Assembly: GCF_030717995.2 (NCBI RefSeq)
Contig: NZ_CP157744.1
Location: forward strand, 124,001-188,000
Length of the DNA: 64,000 bases
DNA from: Methylomarinum sp. Ch1-1
Lineage (GTDB): Bacteria > Pseudomonadota > Gammaproteobacteria > Methylococcales > Methylomonadaceae
Reading direction: 5' to 3'
Below the pieces are notes generated by a model that was not told the origin of the DNA, ran no database searches, and was given only the letters and a program-made list of their open reading frames with translations. The position numbers and the translations under genes were made by a program. Positions 52,576 to 61,129 of this stretch are shown one piece after another (within the stretch, counting starts at the first letter, position 1; every line of letters begins with the position of its first letter).

Positions 52576-53900
52576 CAAAATCGAGCGAGAAACCCGGTTC
52601 TTTAGGGCCGGGAGGGATAGCGCAAGATTGAATTGTCTCACCAAAAAACATAATGATGTTGTAGGGGGTTGCTATTAACAGTTTTATTATTTTCTATTAA
52701 ACTCATAATATGACAGTGAAACGCGCGTATAAATATCGATTTTACCCTGATGCTGAACAAGAAGTTTTGTTGACTAAAACGTTTGGTTGCGTGCGCTTTG
52801 TCTATAATGCCATCCTTCGGTACCGAATGGATGTTTACCAGCAAGACCAGGTTAAAATCAATTATTCTGGCGCCAGTGCAAAATTAACCGAACTGAAAGT
52901 GACGCCGGACCTGTCGTTTCTCAAAGAAGTCTCCAGCGTACCGTTGCAACAATGTCTTCGACATCAGCAAAGGGCGTTTACGAATTTTTTCGAAGGCCGA
53001 GCAAAATACCCGGTGTTTAAATCGAGAAAACACAAGCAATCTGCAGAATTTACTTATCGAGCATTTACTTACAAGAACGGCCAGCTGACTTTGGCCAAAT
53101 GCAAGAGCCCGTTGGACATCCGCTGGAGTCGGAAGCTGCCTTGCGCGCCATCAACCATTACCGTGTCCAAGGATCGGGCTGGCCGCTATTTCGTTTCCTG
53201 CCTGTGTGAATTCGAACCGTTGTTACTGCCGGTAACCGATAAGAAAGTTGGCATCGATGTCGGCATTAAAGACCTGTTTGTGTCCTCGGACGAATTTCGA
53301 TCCGGGAATCCTCGCCATACCGCGAAATACGAAGTGAAACTGGCAATCCTTCAGCGTCGCTTAGCGAAAAAGACGTTAGGCGGCCGAAACCGGGCAAAAG
53401 CAAAGCGCAAGGTCGCCCGCCTTCATGCAAAGATCGCCGATTGTAGACAGGATCATTTGCACAAGCTGTCACGCAAACTCATTAACGAGAACCAAGTGGT
53501 TTGCGCGGAAAACCTTGCAGTAAAAAACCTGATCAAACATCCCACGCTCGCCAAATCGATTGCCGACGCCAGCTGGGGCGAACTGACGCGCCAGATCGAA
53601 TATAAAGCGAATTGGGCTGGCAGAGTCTATGTTGAAATTGATCGGTTTTTTCCGTCCACCAAACGCTGTCATTGCTGCGGTTTAGTTACCCAATCCATGC
53701 CGCTGAACGTTCGGTCCTGGGAGTGCCCGCAATGCGGGACGAATCACGATCGCGACCTGAATGCAGCGAAAAACGTTTTAGCCGCCGGGCTGGCGGTGTT
53801 AGCCTTTGGAGAGAATGTAAGTGATGACGATATTCCGATATCACCATCCGATTCTCGATGAATTAGGAATCCCCTTCCTTTAGGTGGGGGAGGAAGTCAA
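52576..53900 (+). mobile_element. TnpB element family 1, copy 4 (1325 bp)
   Basis: The cleanest junction of the four: both flanks belong to one reading frame, with no target duplication and no loss of host bases. This fixes the element ends at CAAAATCGAG and GGAAGTCAA and the target as TTCAT. The inferred guide is GTTGGTCAGGAAAGCGAC. Confidence 0.95.
52710..53861 (+). CDS. tnpB: TnpB RNA-guided nuclease, family 1
   Basis: 383 residues with all RuvC and zinc-ribbon residues intact. Combines KSPLD (as copy 1) with HPTLAK and DDDIP (as copies 2 and 3), so it is intermediate between them, consistent with a recent burst from a common source. Confidence 0.95.
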   Translation: MTVKRAYKYRFYPDAEQEVLLTKTFGCVRFVYNAILRYRMDVYQQDQVKINYSGASAKLTELKVTPDLSFLKEVSSVPLQQCLRHQQRAFTNFFEGRAKYPVFKSRKHKQSAEFTYRAFTYKNGQLTLAKCKSPLDIRWSRKLPCAPSTITVSKDRAGRYFVSCLCEFEPLLLPVTDKKVGIDVGIKDLFVSSDEFRSGNPRHTAKYEVKLAILQRRLAKKTLGGRNRAKAKRKVARLHAKIADCRQDHLHKLSRKLINENQVVCAENLAVKNLIKHPTLAKSIADASWGELTRQIEYKANWAGRVYVEIDRFFPSTKRCHCCGLVTQSMPLNVRSWECPQCGTNHDRDLNAAKNVLAAGLAVLAFGENVSDDDIPISPSDSR

Positions 53901-53976
53901 GTTGGTCAGGAAAGCGACGAATCATTGAGTGATAGCGCCTCGCCGTCCTTTTAGCTTCCAAGCGACTTATTTTCCC

Positions 53977-54012
53977 AGCACCCGGAATTGGCTGCAGCCA
54001 ATTCCGGGTGCT
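53977..54012. terminator. Perfect 36-base palindrome between convergent genes
   Basis: AGCACCCGGAATTGGCTG and its exact complement. Lies between the interrupted gene at 52177-53954 and the convergent gene ending at 54039. Confidence 0.7.
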
Positions 54013-54038
54013 GCCTAGCACTTAACTGGATGCAGTAT

Positions 54039-54317
54039 TCACCGCGGTGAAAACAGCTCTTCTTCACTTCGAGTATTTTCACTGCTCAACTGCTGCTTAA
54101 AACTTTTAATCCGGGCCTTAGCCTCAGTTAAGGCATTAATATGAGCGTCGATAGCATCTTCTGAAACAAAGTATTCCGTAGGATTATCTGTACTCCCTTG
54201 GACTAAATAAAGATGGATTTTTGGAAGATTATTCACTGTTCGCGATGACTGTTCAAAATCTAGCTGACAGCCATTGCTATGGGGGATTATGATACTTTCG
54301 TCGTTAAATTTCTTCAT
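54039..54317 (-). CDS. Hypothetical protein, 92 aa
   Basis: MKKFNDESIIIPHSNGCQLD... from the ATG at 54317. Soluble, with a helical C-terminal half (ALTEAKARIKSFKQQLSSEN). Divergent from the gene at 54418. No family recognised. Confidence 0.55.
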   Translation of the reverse strand: MKKFNDESIIIPHSNGCQLDFEQSSRTVNNLPKIHLYLVQGSTDNPTEYFVSEDAIDAHINALTEAKARIKSFKQQLSSENTRSEEELFSPR

Positions 54318-54417
54318 CAAAATACTTACTCGAAATGATTTGTTGTGATTTAATATATTAATGATACCACAGTTTATTTTTAAATAACATTTCGCTGGTC
54401 AACGATCAAACCGAGCT

Positions 54418-54897
54418 GTGAATTTGAACGATAAAATTTTATCTCTTACAACCGCCCTCAATCCTAATCAAGAGCTCAAAGATTATATGGATTGGTTATT
54501 TATCGGCATGTCAGAAAGCGATATTGCGATCCGACTTAGTGTCGCTATTCACGTCAAAAATCGAGGCGGCAGCTTGTCTGAGATTAGTGAGGCAATGAGT
54601 TATTCAATTGACTACCTTAAAAACCTTACTGGACGCCAAAAACTGACTGCGGATCAAGCGTTATCACCAAAATCTGGAGAGGATATTTATTTTGATAATG
54701 ATCTGGATTATTTTTCCAGGTCAACTACTCAAAAGATGCCGCGTAATGGAAAACAAAAGCCTAGCCGCGAAGAATCACCTTCTTATACGCCGGTGAGCCA
54801 ACCATCAGAGGCTTATCAATCCAAACCAATACAACGCACACCCGAAAACATTTCGGCCTCAAAAACAGCGCTTTCTCAAGCTAGAGCGCTTTTATAG
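54418..54897 (+). CDS. Hypothetical protein with helical N-terminus, 159 aa
   Basis: Begins at GTG 54418. The first ~85 residues are helical (IAIRLSVAIHVKNRGGSLSEISEAMSYSIDYLKNLTGRQKL), somewhat like a helix-turn-helix. The remainder is low-complexity Ser/Pro/Gln. Convergent with dotL, 3 bases apart. Function unknown; a DNA-binding role is only suggested. Confidence 0.55.
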   Translation: MNLNDKILSLTTALNPNQELKDYMDWLFIGMSESDIAIRLSVAIHVKNRGGSLSEISEAMSYSIDYLKNLTGRQKLTADQALSPKSGEDIYFDNDLDYFSRSTTQKMPRNGKQKPSREESPSYTPVSQPSEAYQSKPIQRTPENISASKTALSQARALL

Positions 54898-54900
54898 CGC

Positions 54901-57435
54901 CTATTTACTGCGTTTCTTAATGTTGTCTAATAATGTCGATACCGCAGTAGTTAATTCCTCTTTGTTAACAGAGCTATCCTTACTTGGTTTTGGAGGCTTC
55001 GGATAACGCATGTCTTTCTGAATGCTATCAGCAAGCTTCGTCGCCTTTATCTTGGCTTGATCTTCAGAAATGCCTGCTTTTACATTCAACCGAGTCATAT
55101 CTTGCTCAAACTCAGAGTCGATAATATCCGCTCCCATCCATTGAGATGATTGTTTTAAAGTTTCAGCCGGCGTCAACACTTTTTCTTTCTCGCTCGCCCC
55201 ATTTACATCTCGTAATTTAGCCGAATTCATTACCAGGTTTTTTGCCTGATTTTCTAAACCATCTTCTATGCCTGGTATATCATTTTCCATGCTTTTATTT
55301 GCCCGAGCTGACCTCTCAAGATCTGCAATAGCTTGATCAAAATCTTCCTCGCTCACATTATCAGTGCTTTCCTCATCAAGGCCTCCGTCAATTGATTCAT
55401 GAGAAAATGTATCGGGTGAAACAGGAATTGAATTTTCCATTTCTTCAACATCCTTATCGATAACATCAATCCATTGCATAAAAGCAATTATCGCCTGCTC
55501 CATGGGATTGTATTGGCCTGGACTGTTAAAAACACTGGCTATCGCCTCAATTTGATCGGTAGTCTCTAACTCACTCCTTTCAATATCGGTTTTATGCTGA
55601 GCAATCGTCTCCCCTTTTTCGATTAACCGATCAGTCAATTCTTTAAGAGACCCAAATTTGAGATCGATTTCTTTCGGGTCTGGCAAAAACACCTGAACCA
55701 TTTGATTGATACGAATTTGCCCGTCTTTTGGCAAAGGAGGATTAGCATAAAAAACCGACCCTCTTACAACATCACCATTAAAAAACGCGTGAAATTCACC
55801 TTCAATTTGCTCCTGAAGATCTCGCAGATTGATCCTGGCACGCTCTGTAGCTCGCGCCGTCATGTCGTCATTGTAATTAATTGGCGCAAATGATTCTTTA
55901 TTAATTGCCGAACCACCAGACTCCATTACCATGACATCCCCGGATAATTTATTAAACAATTCCCAAGTTTCACCAGCTGACTCCATTTTAAGGGCAAATT
56001 TATATTTACTATTCTCCACGATTTGTTGTGCGCCTTCAGCGTCGGCTTTTGATATCCCTGCATAATCTTGAGAAGCCAAAATAGCTGCGATACCCAGCCC
56101 GCGCCCCTGAGTTAACACTTCAACATATCCCGGCGTGGGGATAGCTGCGTATTCATCAGTTACTGATAGGAAAGGAGCTGGAGCATCCGTCGGCAAGGAA
56201 TACAAAACATCTTCAAAGGTCCCTTCTTGTCCTGAGCCTAAACCAATGCTGATCGCATTTTTAATAGATGACAAAGATATAACACCAAGGTTTTTCAGCT
56301 CTTCTGGTGCTAGCGCTAATGCCGGCAATAAGGTTACCAAAATACGTCGGTTCTGCACGACATCATACATATCAACCTCACCCATGGATGAACCATATAT
56401 ATGGGAATACGTATCAGTCATATTGTTTAGAGCAAGACCAAAATATGAGCGTGCGTAACCATGTTGCTCATTCAACGATCGCGGCTGTTTATCAAGAGGC
56501 TTTCCGTCTACATAGCCAACAGATGATAAAAACGCCTTCAGAGAGGTTTTGGCCATTTCAGAAATGTCGGCCTGCAGCAATTCAAAGTTTTTTTCAAGAG
56601 TGATGTATTCACGGATGACACCAGGTGATAGCTGCAGCTCCCCCTTATCTCTCAATTCAACAAGGCCATACATCATAGCACGCATTAAGGATTGGGCATT
56701 TTGAGAAAAAATAGCATTGCTACCTTCTGATTTAGGAATCAGTGATACAAACATATTCGCCAATGCCTCGGCGTTTCCGTAAGTCAGAGGATTAACCGTG
56801 TTTGTCGTGCGTATTGGCATCACCCCGCCCGGCAAACCAGACTTACCCCGTGTCAAATAGTTTATAGTGCGAAAATCATCATCGCGTCCAGCAATTCGAG
56901 TTAACACATAGATTTGAGCTTGCAGCTTTGGTGCCGCTTTGGGATCAATATAAAAAAAACCGGATCCCATGGCGATAGCATTAAACGCCAATGACACTAA
57001 AAACTCTGTCTTACCTGAGCCTGTAGTTCCGAATGCCAAAATATGGGTCAATACATCACTGGAGCGCCCCCATAATTCATTTTTAGTTCCATGCTCGTTT
57101 CCAAATAGAAAAACCCCTTTGGCCTTATCGTATCCTCCGCCTGGCTTACGAGCGCCCCAATCTGTACCTTGATATGTTGACGGCATTCTGAAGGGAAGAT
57201 GATCATTTTTTGTTGCGCTTACTCTCGCTAAATATGCGGTAATACCTATAATTAAAACAAAGTTGGTCAACACAGGAAAAATAAATGCTGTCCCAGACAA
57301 CATGATCATTATTATGGCAAAAAATAATCGGCTAGCAATTATTTCGAATACACGAGTTAATAGCGGTCGTATATCTCTTATTTGCGTTTTTCGATCAACT
57401 TCGTGGTTCGGGTCGAGTCCCCTAAATGTTTTCAT
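54901..57435 (-). CDS. dotL: DotL/TrbC-like type IV coupling protein
   Basis: The coupling ATPase delivers DNA or protein substrates to the type IVB channel. 844 residues: two membrane helices (~36-70), Walker A GTTGSGKT (136-143), Walker B LSVTDEYAA near residue 420, and the ASQDYAGISKAD sensor region. A long acidic C-terminal region (~650-844) resembles the adaptor-binding tail of DotL, which in Legionella binds IcmS/IcmW and DotM. An icmW-like gene in the same region fits this. Downstream of dotM by 26 bases. Confidence 0.9.
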   Translation of the reverse strand: MKTFRGLDPNHEVDRKTQIRDIRPLLTRVFEIIASRLFFAIIMIMLSGTAFIFPVLTNFVLIIGITAYLARVSATKNDHLPFRMPSTYQGTDWGARKPGGGYDKAKGVFLFGNEHGTKNELWGRSSDVLTHILAFGTTGSGKTEFLVSLAFNAIAMGSGFFYIDPKAAPKLQAQIYVLTRIAGRDDDFRTINYLTRGKSGLPGGVMPIRTTNTVNPLTYGNAEALANMFVSLIPKSEGSNAIFSQNAQSLMRAMMYGLVELRDKGELQLSPGVIREYITLEKNFELLQADISEMAKTSLKAFLSSVGYVDGKPLDKQPRSLNEQHGYARSYFGLALNNMTDTYSHIYGSSMGEVDMYDVVQNRRILVTLLPALALAPEELKNLGVISLSSIKNAISIGLGSGQEGTFEDVLYSLPTDAPAPFLSVTDEYAAIPTPGYVEVLTQGRGLGIAAILASQDYAGISKADAEGAQQIVENSKYKFALKMESAGETWELFNKLSGDVMVMESGGSAINKESFAPINYNDDMTARATERARINLRDLQEQIEGEFHAFFNGDVVRGSVFYANPPLPKDGQIRINQMVQVFLPDPKEIDLKFGSLKELTDRLIEKGETIAQHKTDIERSELETTDQIEAIASVFNSPGQYNPMEQAIIAFMQWIDVIDKDVEEMENSIPVSPDTFSHESIDGGLDEESTDNVSEEDFDQAIADLERSARANKSMENDIPGIEDGLENQAKNLVMNSAKLRDVNGASEKEKVLTPAETLKQSSQWMGADIIDSEFEQDMTRLNVKAGISEDQAKIKATKLADSIQKDMRYPKPPKPSKDSSVNKEELTTAVSTLLDNIKKRSK

Positions 57436-57461
57436 AGTTTTTTCTTATAAATGCTACAACA

Positions 57462-58646
57462 TTATTTGATCGGTAAGAAACCTGAGTTTCTTATACTTTT
57501 TTCCAAGCTAGAGACGCCGAATTCAATCTGCGGCTCGTGTAACGACATTCTGGCCATATCTTCAATCTTATAATGAGACCATGCTCCAAGGCCTTCAGCC
57601 CAGGCAGTTGAACCACCGTCCTGATTTAATGCATACCACAATTCACGATCAGTTGGTCTGAGCCAAATAAATTGGGAGCATGCCAAGACACCTTTTTTTC
57701 GGGCGGCAGAAAGAAGCGCCATCAGCCAAGTTTTCACATAAGAAGAGTGATTTTTTATTGCATATTGGACGCTCTCATTATCAATATACTTGGAGATCAT
57801 TTCCTTTGATCCACTGTCATCGATAATCAGCGCCTCATCGCTTGACCTTGGCTCCACGAATGACAATGACGCCTGATCAAGTAATTTTTGCCCCTTATCT
57901 TTTTGTCCCGCAATAAACGCCATAAATGCAGCAGCCAAAATTCGTTCATGAATTGCCAAGTCATCGACACCGGCAAAAGATCGACCTAATTGTTTAATTA
58001 GCAGCCATTTTGATTCTTCCGAATCCAAAGAAAGTAACTGATTTTTTTTAGGAGATAACAATGGAGACTTTATATTGGCGAGACCTGTAGATGAATCAAT
58101 GATGAGCGATTTATCAACGGGTTTCTTATGCTCATCTAGTAAAAGATTATTTTCAGCCACCCATTGTAGCGGCGTTCGAGCTACCTTCCATGGTCCACTA
58201 TCGAGAGGCTCGTCTAGTAAATCACGATTGGCTACCGGCGCCATACATGGAAATTCATGCACGTTATTTATCATCAAAGACTTCATGCTAAACACGCGTC
58301 TATAATTTTCGGAAACGCCATGCCGATAATAAGAGTGCCAAAGTAAACCCAGTAAGACAGCGATTACAGGGTATCGAGTGTATGTTCCCGTTAACCTAAA
58401 TAACGCAATGACCTGATTAAGATCGTATTTTCCTGGATTACCCCACTCTAATTTTTTTAGAACTAAGGATGCATCCGATGCGCCAAATAGCGCGAAAAAT
58501 TGAAGCTGATATTTATTGATTGCCAATAAATAGGTGTTAAATTCAGCTCGGTGTGCATCATAATACATATTGGCAACAAGAAGGAGGACTGCGATTATTA
58601 TGCAGACCCACATCAAGTCATCCATACCGCCTTTATTGTCATTCAT
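57462..58646 (-). CDS. dotM: DotM/IcmP-like inner-membrane protein (TrbA-like)
   Basis: 394 residues with membrane helices at ~9-30 (LMWVCIIIAVLLLVANMYY) and ~93-112 (YPVIAVLLGLLWHSYY), then a soluble domain with EFPCMAPVANRDLLDEPLDSGPWKVARTPLQWV, a stretch characteristic of the DotM/TrbA group. DotM forms part of the coupling complex with DotL, and here it directly precedes dotL, as in Legionella and IncI plasmids. Confidence 0.88.
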   Translation of the reverse strand: MNDNKGGMDDLMWVCIIIAVLLLVANMYYDAHRAEFNTYLLAINKYQLQFFALFGASDASLVLKKLEWGNPGKYDLNQVIALFRLTGTYTRYPVIAVLLGLLWHSYYRHGVSENYRRVFSMKSLMINNVHEFPCMAPVANRDLLDEPLDSGPWKVARTPLQWVAENNLLLDEHKKPVDKSLIIDSSTGLANIKSPLLSPKKNQLLSLDSEESKWLLIKQLGRSFAGVDDLAIHERILAAAFMAFIAGQKDKGQKLLDQASLSFVEPRSSDEALIIDDSGSKEMISKYIDNESVQYAIKNHSSYVKTWLMALLSAARKKGVLACSQFIWLRPTDRELWYALNQDGGSTAWAEGLGAWSHYKIEDMARMSLHEPQIEFGVSSLEKSIRNSGFLPIK

Positions 58647-58777
58647 AAAAATAATTTAACATATATAGATAACAACATTTTATTACAAATAAATCATTTG
58701 TTTAATATGTTGAAAGCAAATTATTTAAGACCACAGGCCTTTTGGGGGGAATTTTAAATTTATAACCTGGCGATATT

Positions 58778-58815
58778 TGACATCCTCCCCTCCCTAAAGG
58801 AAGGGGAGGATGTCA
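58778..58815 (-). mobile_element. Relic right end of a TnpB-type element
   Basis: A near-perfect inverted repeat (TTGACATCCTCCCCT and AGGGGAGGATGTCAA arms around CCCTAAAGGA) that on the minus strand parallels the family-1 right end (CCCCTTCCTTTAGG...GGGGAGGAAGTCAA). It supplies the TGA stop of the fic fragment. No tnpB beside it. Confidence 0.65.
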
Positions 58816-59082
58816 ACTGAGTCTAATTCCGCTACCTTCGTCTTGATCGGGTGTGGTTTCTGGCATGCCAAATTCCTCCTGAACAATACGGAGTACCGAT
58901 ACCCCTATATCATCCTCTTCCAGCAATGGAAAACTTTTGCGTAACTTGTTTGAAATCTCACCATGGTTATCCCTGATTGACCGAACAATCCGATCGATCA
59001 CCGTATCCGGTCCCTCGATAACTTCCTTGATTCTAGCTCGCGCGGACCGAATACTACGCAAATAACCGGCCTCCTTCCTCAT
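58813..59082 (-). pseudogene. Fic-family protein, C-terminal part
   Basis: MRKEAGYLRSIRSARARIKEVIEGPDTVIDRIVRSIRDNHGEISNKLRKSFPLLEEDD continues the Fic fragment at 60473-61129 directly, once the family-2 TnpB element is removed (DQTINLD joined to MRKEAGYLRS). The winged-helix-like end is typical of Fic proteins. Its stop lies in the hairpin relic at 58778. Confidence 0.8.
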
Positions 59083-60472
59083 TGAAGATAAGCACGGATG
59101 CTTATCGACCCGCCGGCGACGTTGCGTGTTCTGGTTAAAATCTTTCAAATAGACCGATTTTGAACCCAGAGCACTCAAGCCATGGCGCCAATTTAATTCG
59201 CATAAACACTTAATCTGCATGCGTTAATGTGGTTTAATGATTATATGATACAACAGAAAGCGTATAAATTCCGATTTTACCCGACTCGTGATCAAATCGA
59301 GCAGTTGAATCGTGAGTTTGGCCATGCGCGCTTTGTGTGGAATCATGCCCTGGGACTGCGGAGCAAAGCCTATCGTCGCCGGGGTGAATCGATCAATTAT
59401 GTCGGCCTGTCCAAACATTTCACTCACCTGAAAAAGCAAACGGCTTTCGCCTGGTTAAAGGATGCGACCGCCTCCTGCCTGACGCAAAAATTGATTGATT
59501 TGGACAAAGCCTTTAAAGGTTTTTTTCAAGGTCAAGCCGATTATCCCCGGTTCAAGAAAAAACAGCACCGGCAAGCTGTGCGCTACCAGCTGGACCAGCG
59601 CATTGTGGCGTCCAACTATCGGGCCGGGGAGTTTTTGAAGCTGCCCAAGTTGGGCGCCTTGGCGATTAAATGGAGTCAGGTACCGGCCGGCACCCCGAAA
59701 ATGGTTACGGTGACAAAGACGGCGGCCGGCCGTTATTTTGTTACCTTCATGTGCGAAGTCGAGATCCAACCGTTGGAAAAAACCAATCGGGCGGTGGGGA
59801 TCGATGTCGGCATTAAGGATGTGGCGGTGACCAGCGACGGGTTTTTCGCCGGCGCGCCGAAGTACAGCTACCGCCATCATCGCAAGCTAAAGCGAGCCCA
59901 GCGGACGTTGGCCCGCATGCAAAAAGGCTCTAACCATTGGCGCCGGCAACGGCTCAAGGTGGCGAGACTGCATGAAAAAATCGCCAATAGTCGCCAGGAC
60001 TTTTTACACAAACTGACCACATGGCTGATTCGGCGCTATGACATTTTGTGCCTGGAGGATCTGAATGTGGCCGGGATGCTGAAAAACCGCCGGCTGGCCC
60101 GGGCCATCGCCGATGTCGGCTTGCACAAACTAAAAACGTACCTTGAGTACAAGGCGCAATGGTATGGGAGAGAGATCCGAATTATCGATCGCTGGTTTCC
60201 CTCGACAAAAACCTGTTCCGCGTGCGGAAAGCAGCATGCCATGCCATTGCACAAACGGGTTATGAAATGTGATTGCGGCCTCGAAATGGATCGAGACCAG
60301 AATGCTGCCATCAACATTTTGACGGCTGGGTTAGCCGGATGTGGAGCGACATACCCACAGGCAGCTTAACCGAACGGTTCCTGCCTGGTCGCGACGAAGC
60401 ATGCAGACACTTAAGTGAGAGCCTGAGTGGGTTGAATGGATCAATCTACTCAGGCGTTAAGTGTTTATTCCA
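59083..60472 (+). mobile_element. TnpB element family 2 (1390 bp)
   Basis: Inserted in fic without target duplication. Left tip TGAAGATAAGCACGGATG after CCTCAT; right end TTAAGTGTTTATTCCA after a hairpin (CCTGAGTGGGTTGA and TCAATCTACTCAGG). Inferred guide ATCAAGATTAATGGTTTG. Relics of related elements are at 11308, 49600 and 63095. Confidence 0.85.
59245..60369 (+). CDS. tnpB: TnpB RNA-guided nuclease, family 2
   Basis: 374 residues from the ATG at 59245 (MIQQKAYKFRFYPTRDQIEQ). RuvC-I is GIDVGIKDVAVT, RuvC-II CLEDLNVAGML, zinc ribbon CSACGKQH...MKCDCGLEMDRDQNAAINI. The fourth cysteine pair is CDC, so the ribbon is slightly shorter than in family 1. Catalytic residues present. Clearly distinct from family 1 in sequence, but same architecture. 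Confidence 0.93.
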   Translation: MIQQKAYKFRFYPTRDQIEQLNREFGHARFVWNHALGLRSKAYRRRGESINYVGLSKHFTHLKKQTAFAWLKDATASCLTQKLIDLDKAFKGFFQGQADYPRFKKKQHRQAVRYQLDQRIVASNYRAGEFLKLPKLGALAIKWSQVPAGTPKMVTVTKTAAGRYFVTFMCEVEIQPLEKTNRAVGIDVGIKDVAVTSDGFFAGAPKYSYRHHRKLKRAQRTLARMQKGSNHWRRQRLKVARLHEKIANSRQDFLHKLTTWLIRRYDILCLEDLNVAGMLKNRRLARAIADVGLHKLKTYLEYKAQWYGREIRIIDRWFPSTKTCSACGKQHAMPLHKRVMKCDCGLEMDRDQNAAINILTAGLAGCGATYPQAA

Positions 60473-61129
60473 ATCAAGATTAATGGTTTGATCAATGATG
60501 CCGGCCAGGTATTCGGTGTGCTCAGTTAGATCGGGATAACGCCAGGTTGCACAAGCATCCTCGCAAGCATCAAAGTGAAAATTGTAATCTATGCGATCAT
60601 CGCCGGTCACTTCCTCGGCAAATCGATGACAATCCTGATAGCGACGCATCAAGGGTTTTGAGAATACCTCTAAAACCTGATCGTAGGCCCGTCGGTTGTG
60701 GGATGAACTAATAATGGTGGCGGATACCGGCAAGATAAATGGATCTGGCACGACATCATCACGACGCAGAGTGTCGTTAATCAAAAATCGCGAGATCAGG
60801 CCGTTTCCATCTGCCATAGGATGAATGTAGACAAAACCAAAAGATAATACAGTAGCTCGAACAATCGAGGACTTGCCTCGTGTTCGATCAGCAAAAGCCG
60901 ACAATCCGGACAGCATGGACTCAACGTCATCCCAGTGAGGCGCAACGTAATGAACCATTGTCATTGCATAAGGATCATTCTCACCAACGAATACCAGTGA
61001 CTGCCTGATTCCGTAATTGGTTGCTCGACTACCTAAGATTTCACTTTGAAGCTCTGTGATGGATTCTTCATCGCTAAGCCCCTGTTCTATCCAGTATGCC
61101 CTAGCCTTGTCGACGCACTCTTCTGTGTA
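60473..61129 (-). pseudogene. Fic-family AMP-transferase, N-terminal part
   Basis: Reads YWIEQGLSDEESITELQSEILGSRATNYGIRQSLVFVGENDPYAMTMVHYVAPHW... then the Fic motif HPMADGNGLISR. Consensus is HPFxxGNGRxxR; the arginine after GNG is leucine here, a single T-for-G-type change that should impair nucleotide binding. The N-terminus overlaps the end of the 61087-62262 gene in another frame and lacks a start codon, so both ends are damaged in addition to the TnpB insertion. Confidence 0.8.

Larger units (their letters stand above)
52177..53954 (+). pseudogene. Hypothetical transfer-region gene interrupted by TnpB copy 4
   Basis: 133 codons (MGLNINFQNSNDAQTFQFEP...ISDSFH) run to 52575, where the element begins after TTCAT. 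Removing 52576-53900 restores the frame exactly: VGQESDESLSDSASPSF then TAG at 53952, a 150-residue protein with an acidic, serine-rich end. With the element in place the protein instead gains HQNRARNPVL-type residues and stops. Family unknown. Confidence 0.75.

Noticed and set aside
60350-60366. Stretch CACAGGCAGCTTAA at the end of family-2 tnpB resembling the CRISPR repeat
   Set aside because: It is coding sequence for the last residues and stop of TnpB; only ~13 bases match and the repeat stem is incomplete.
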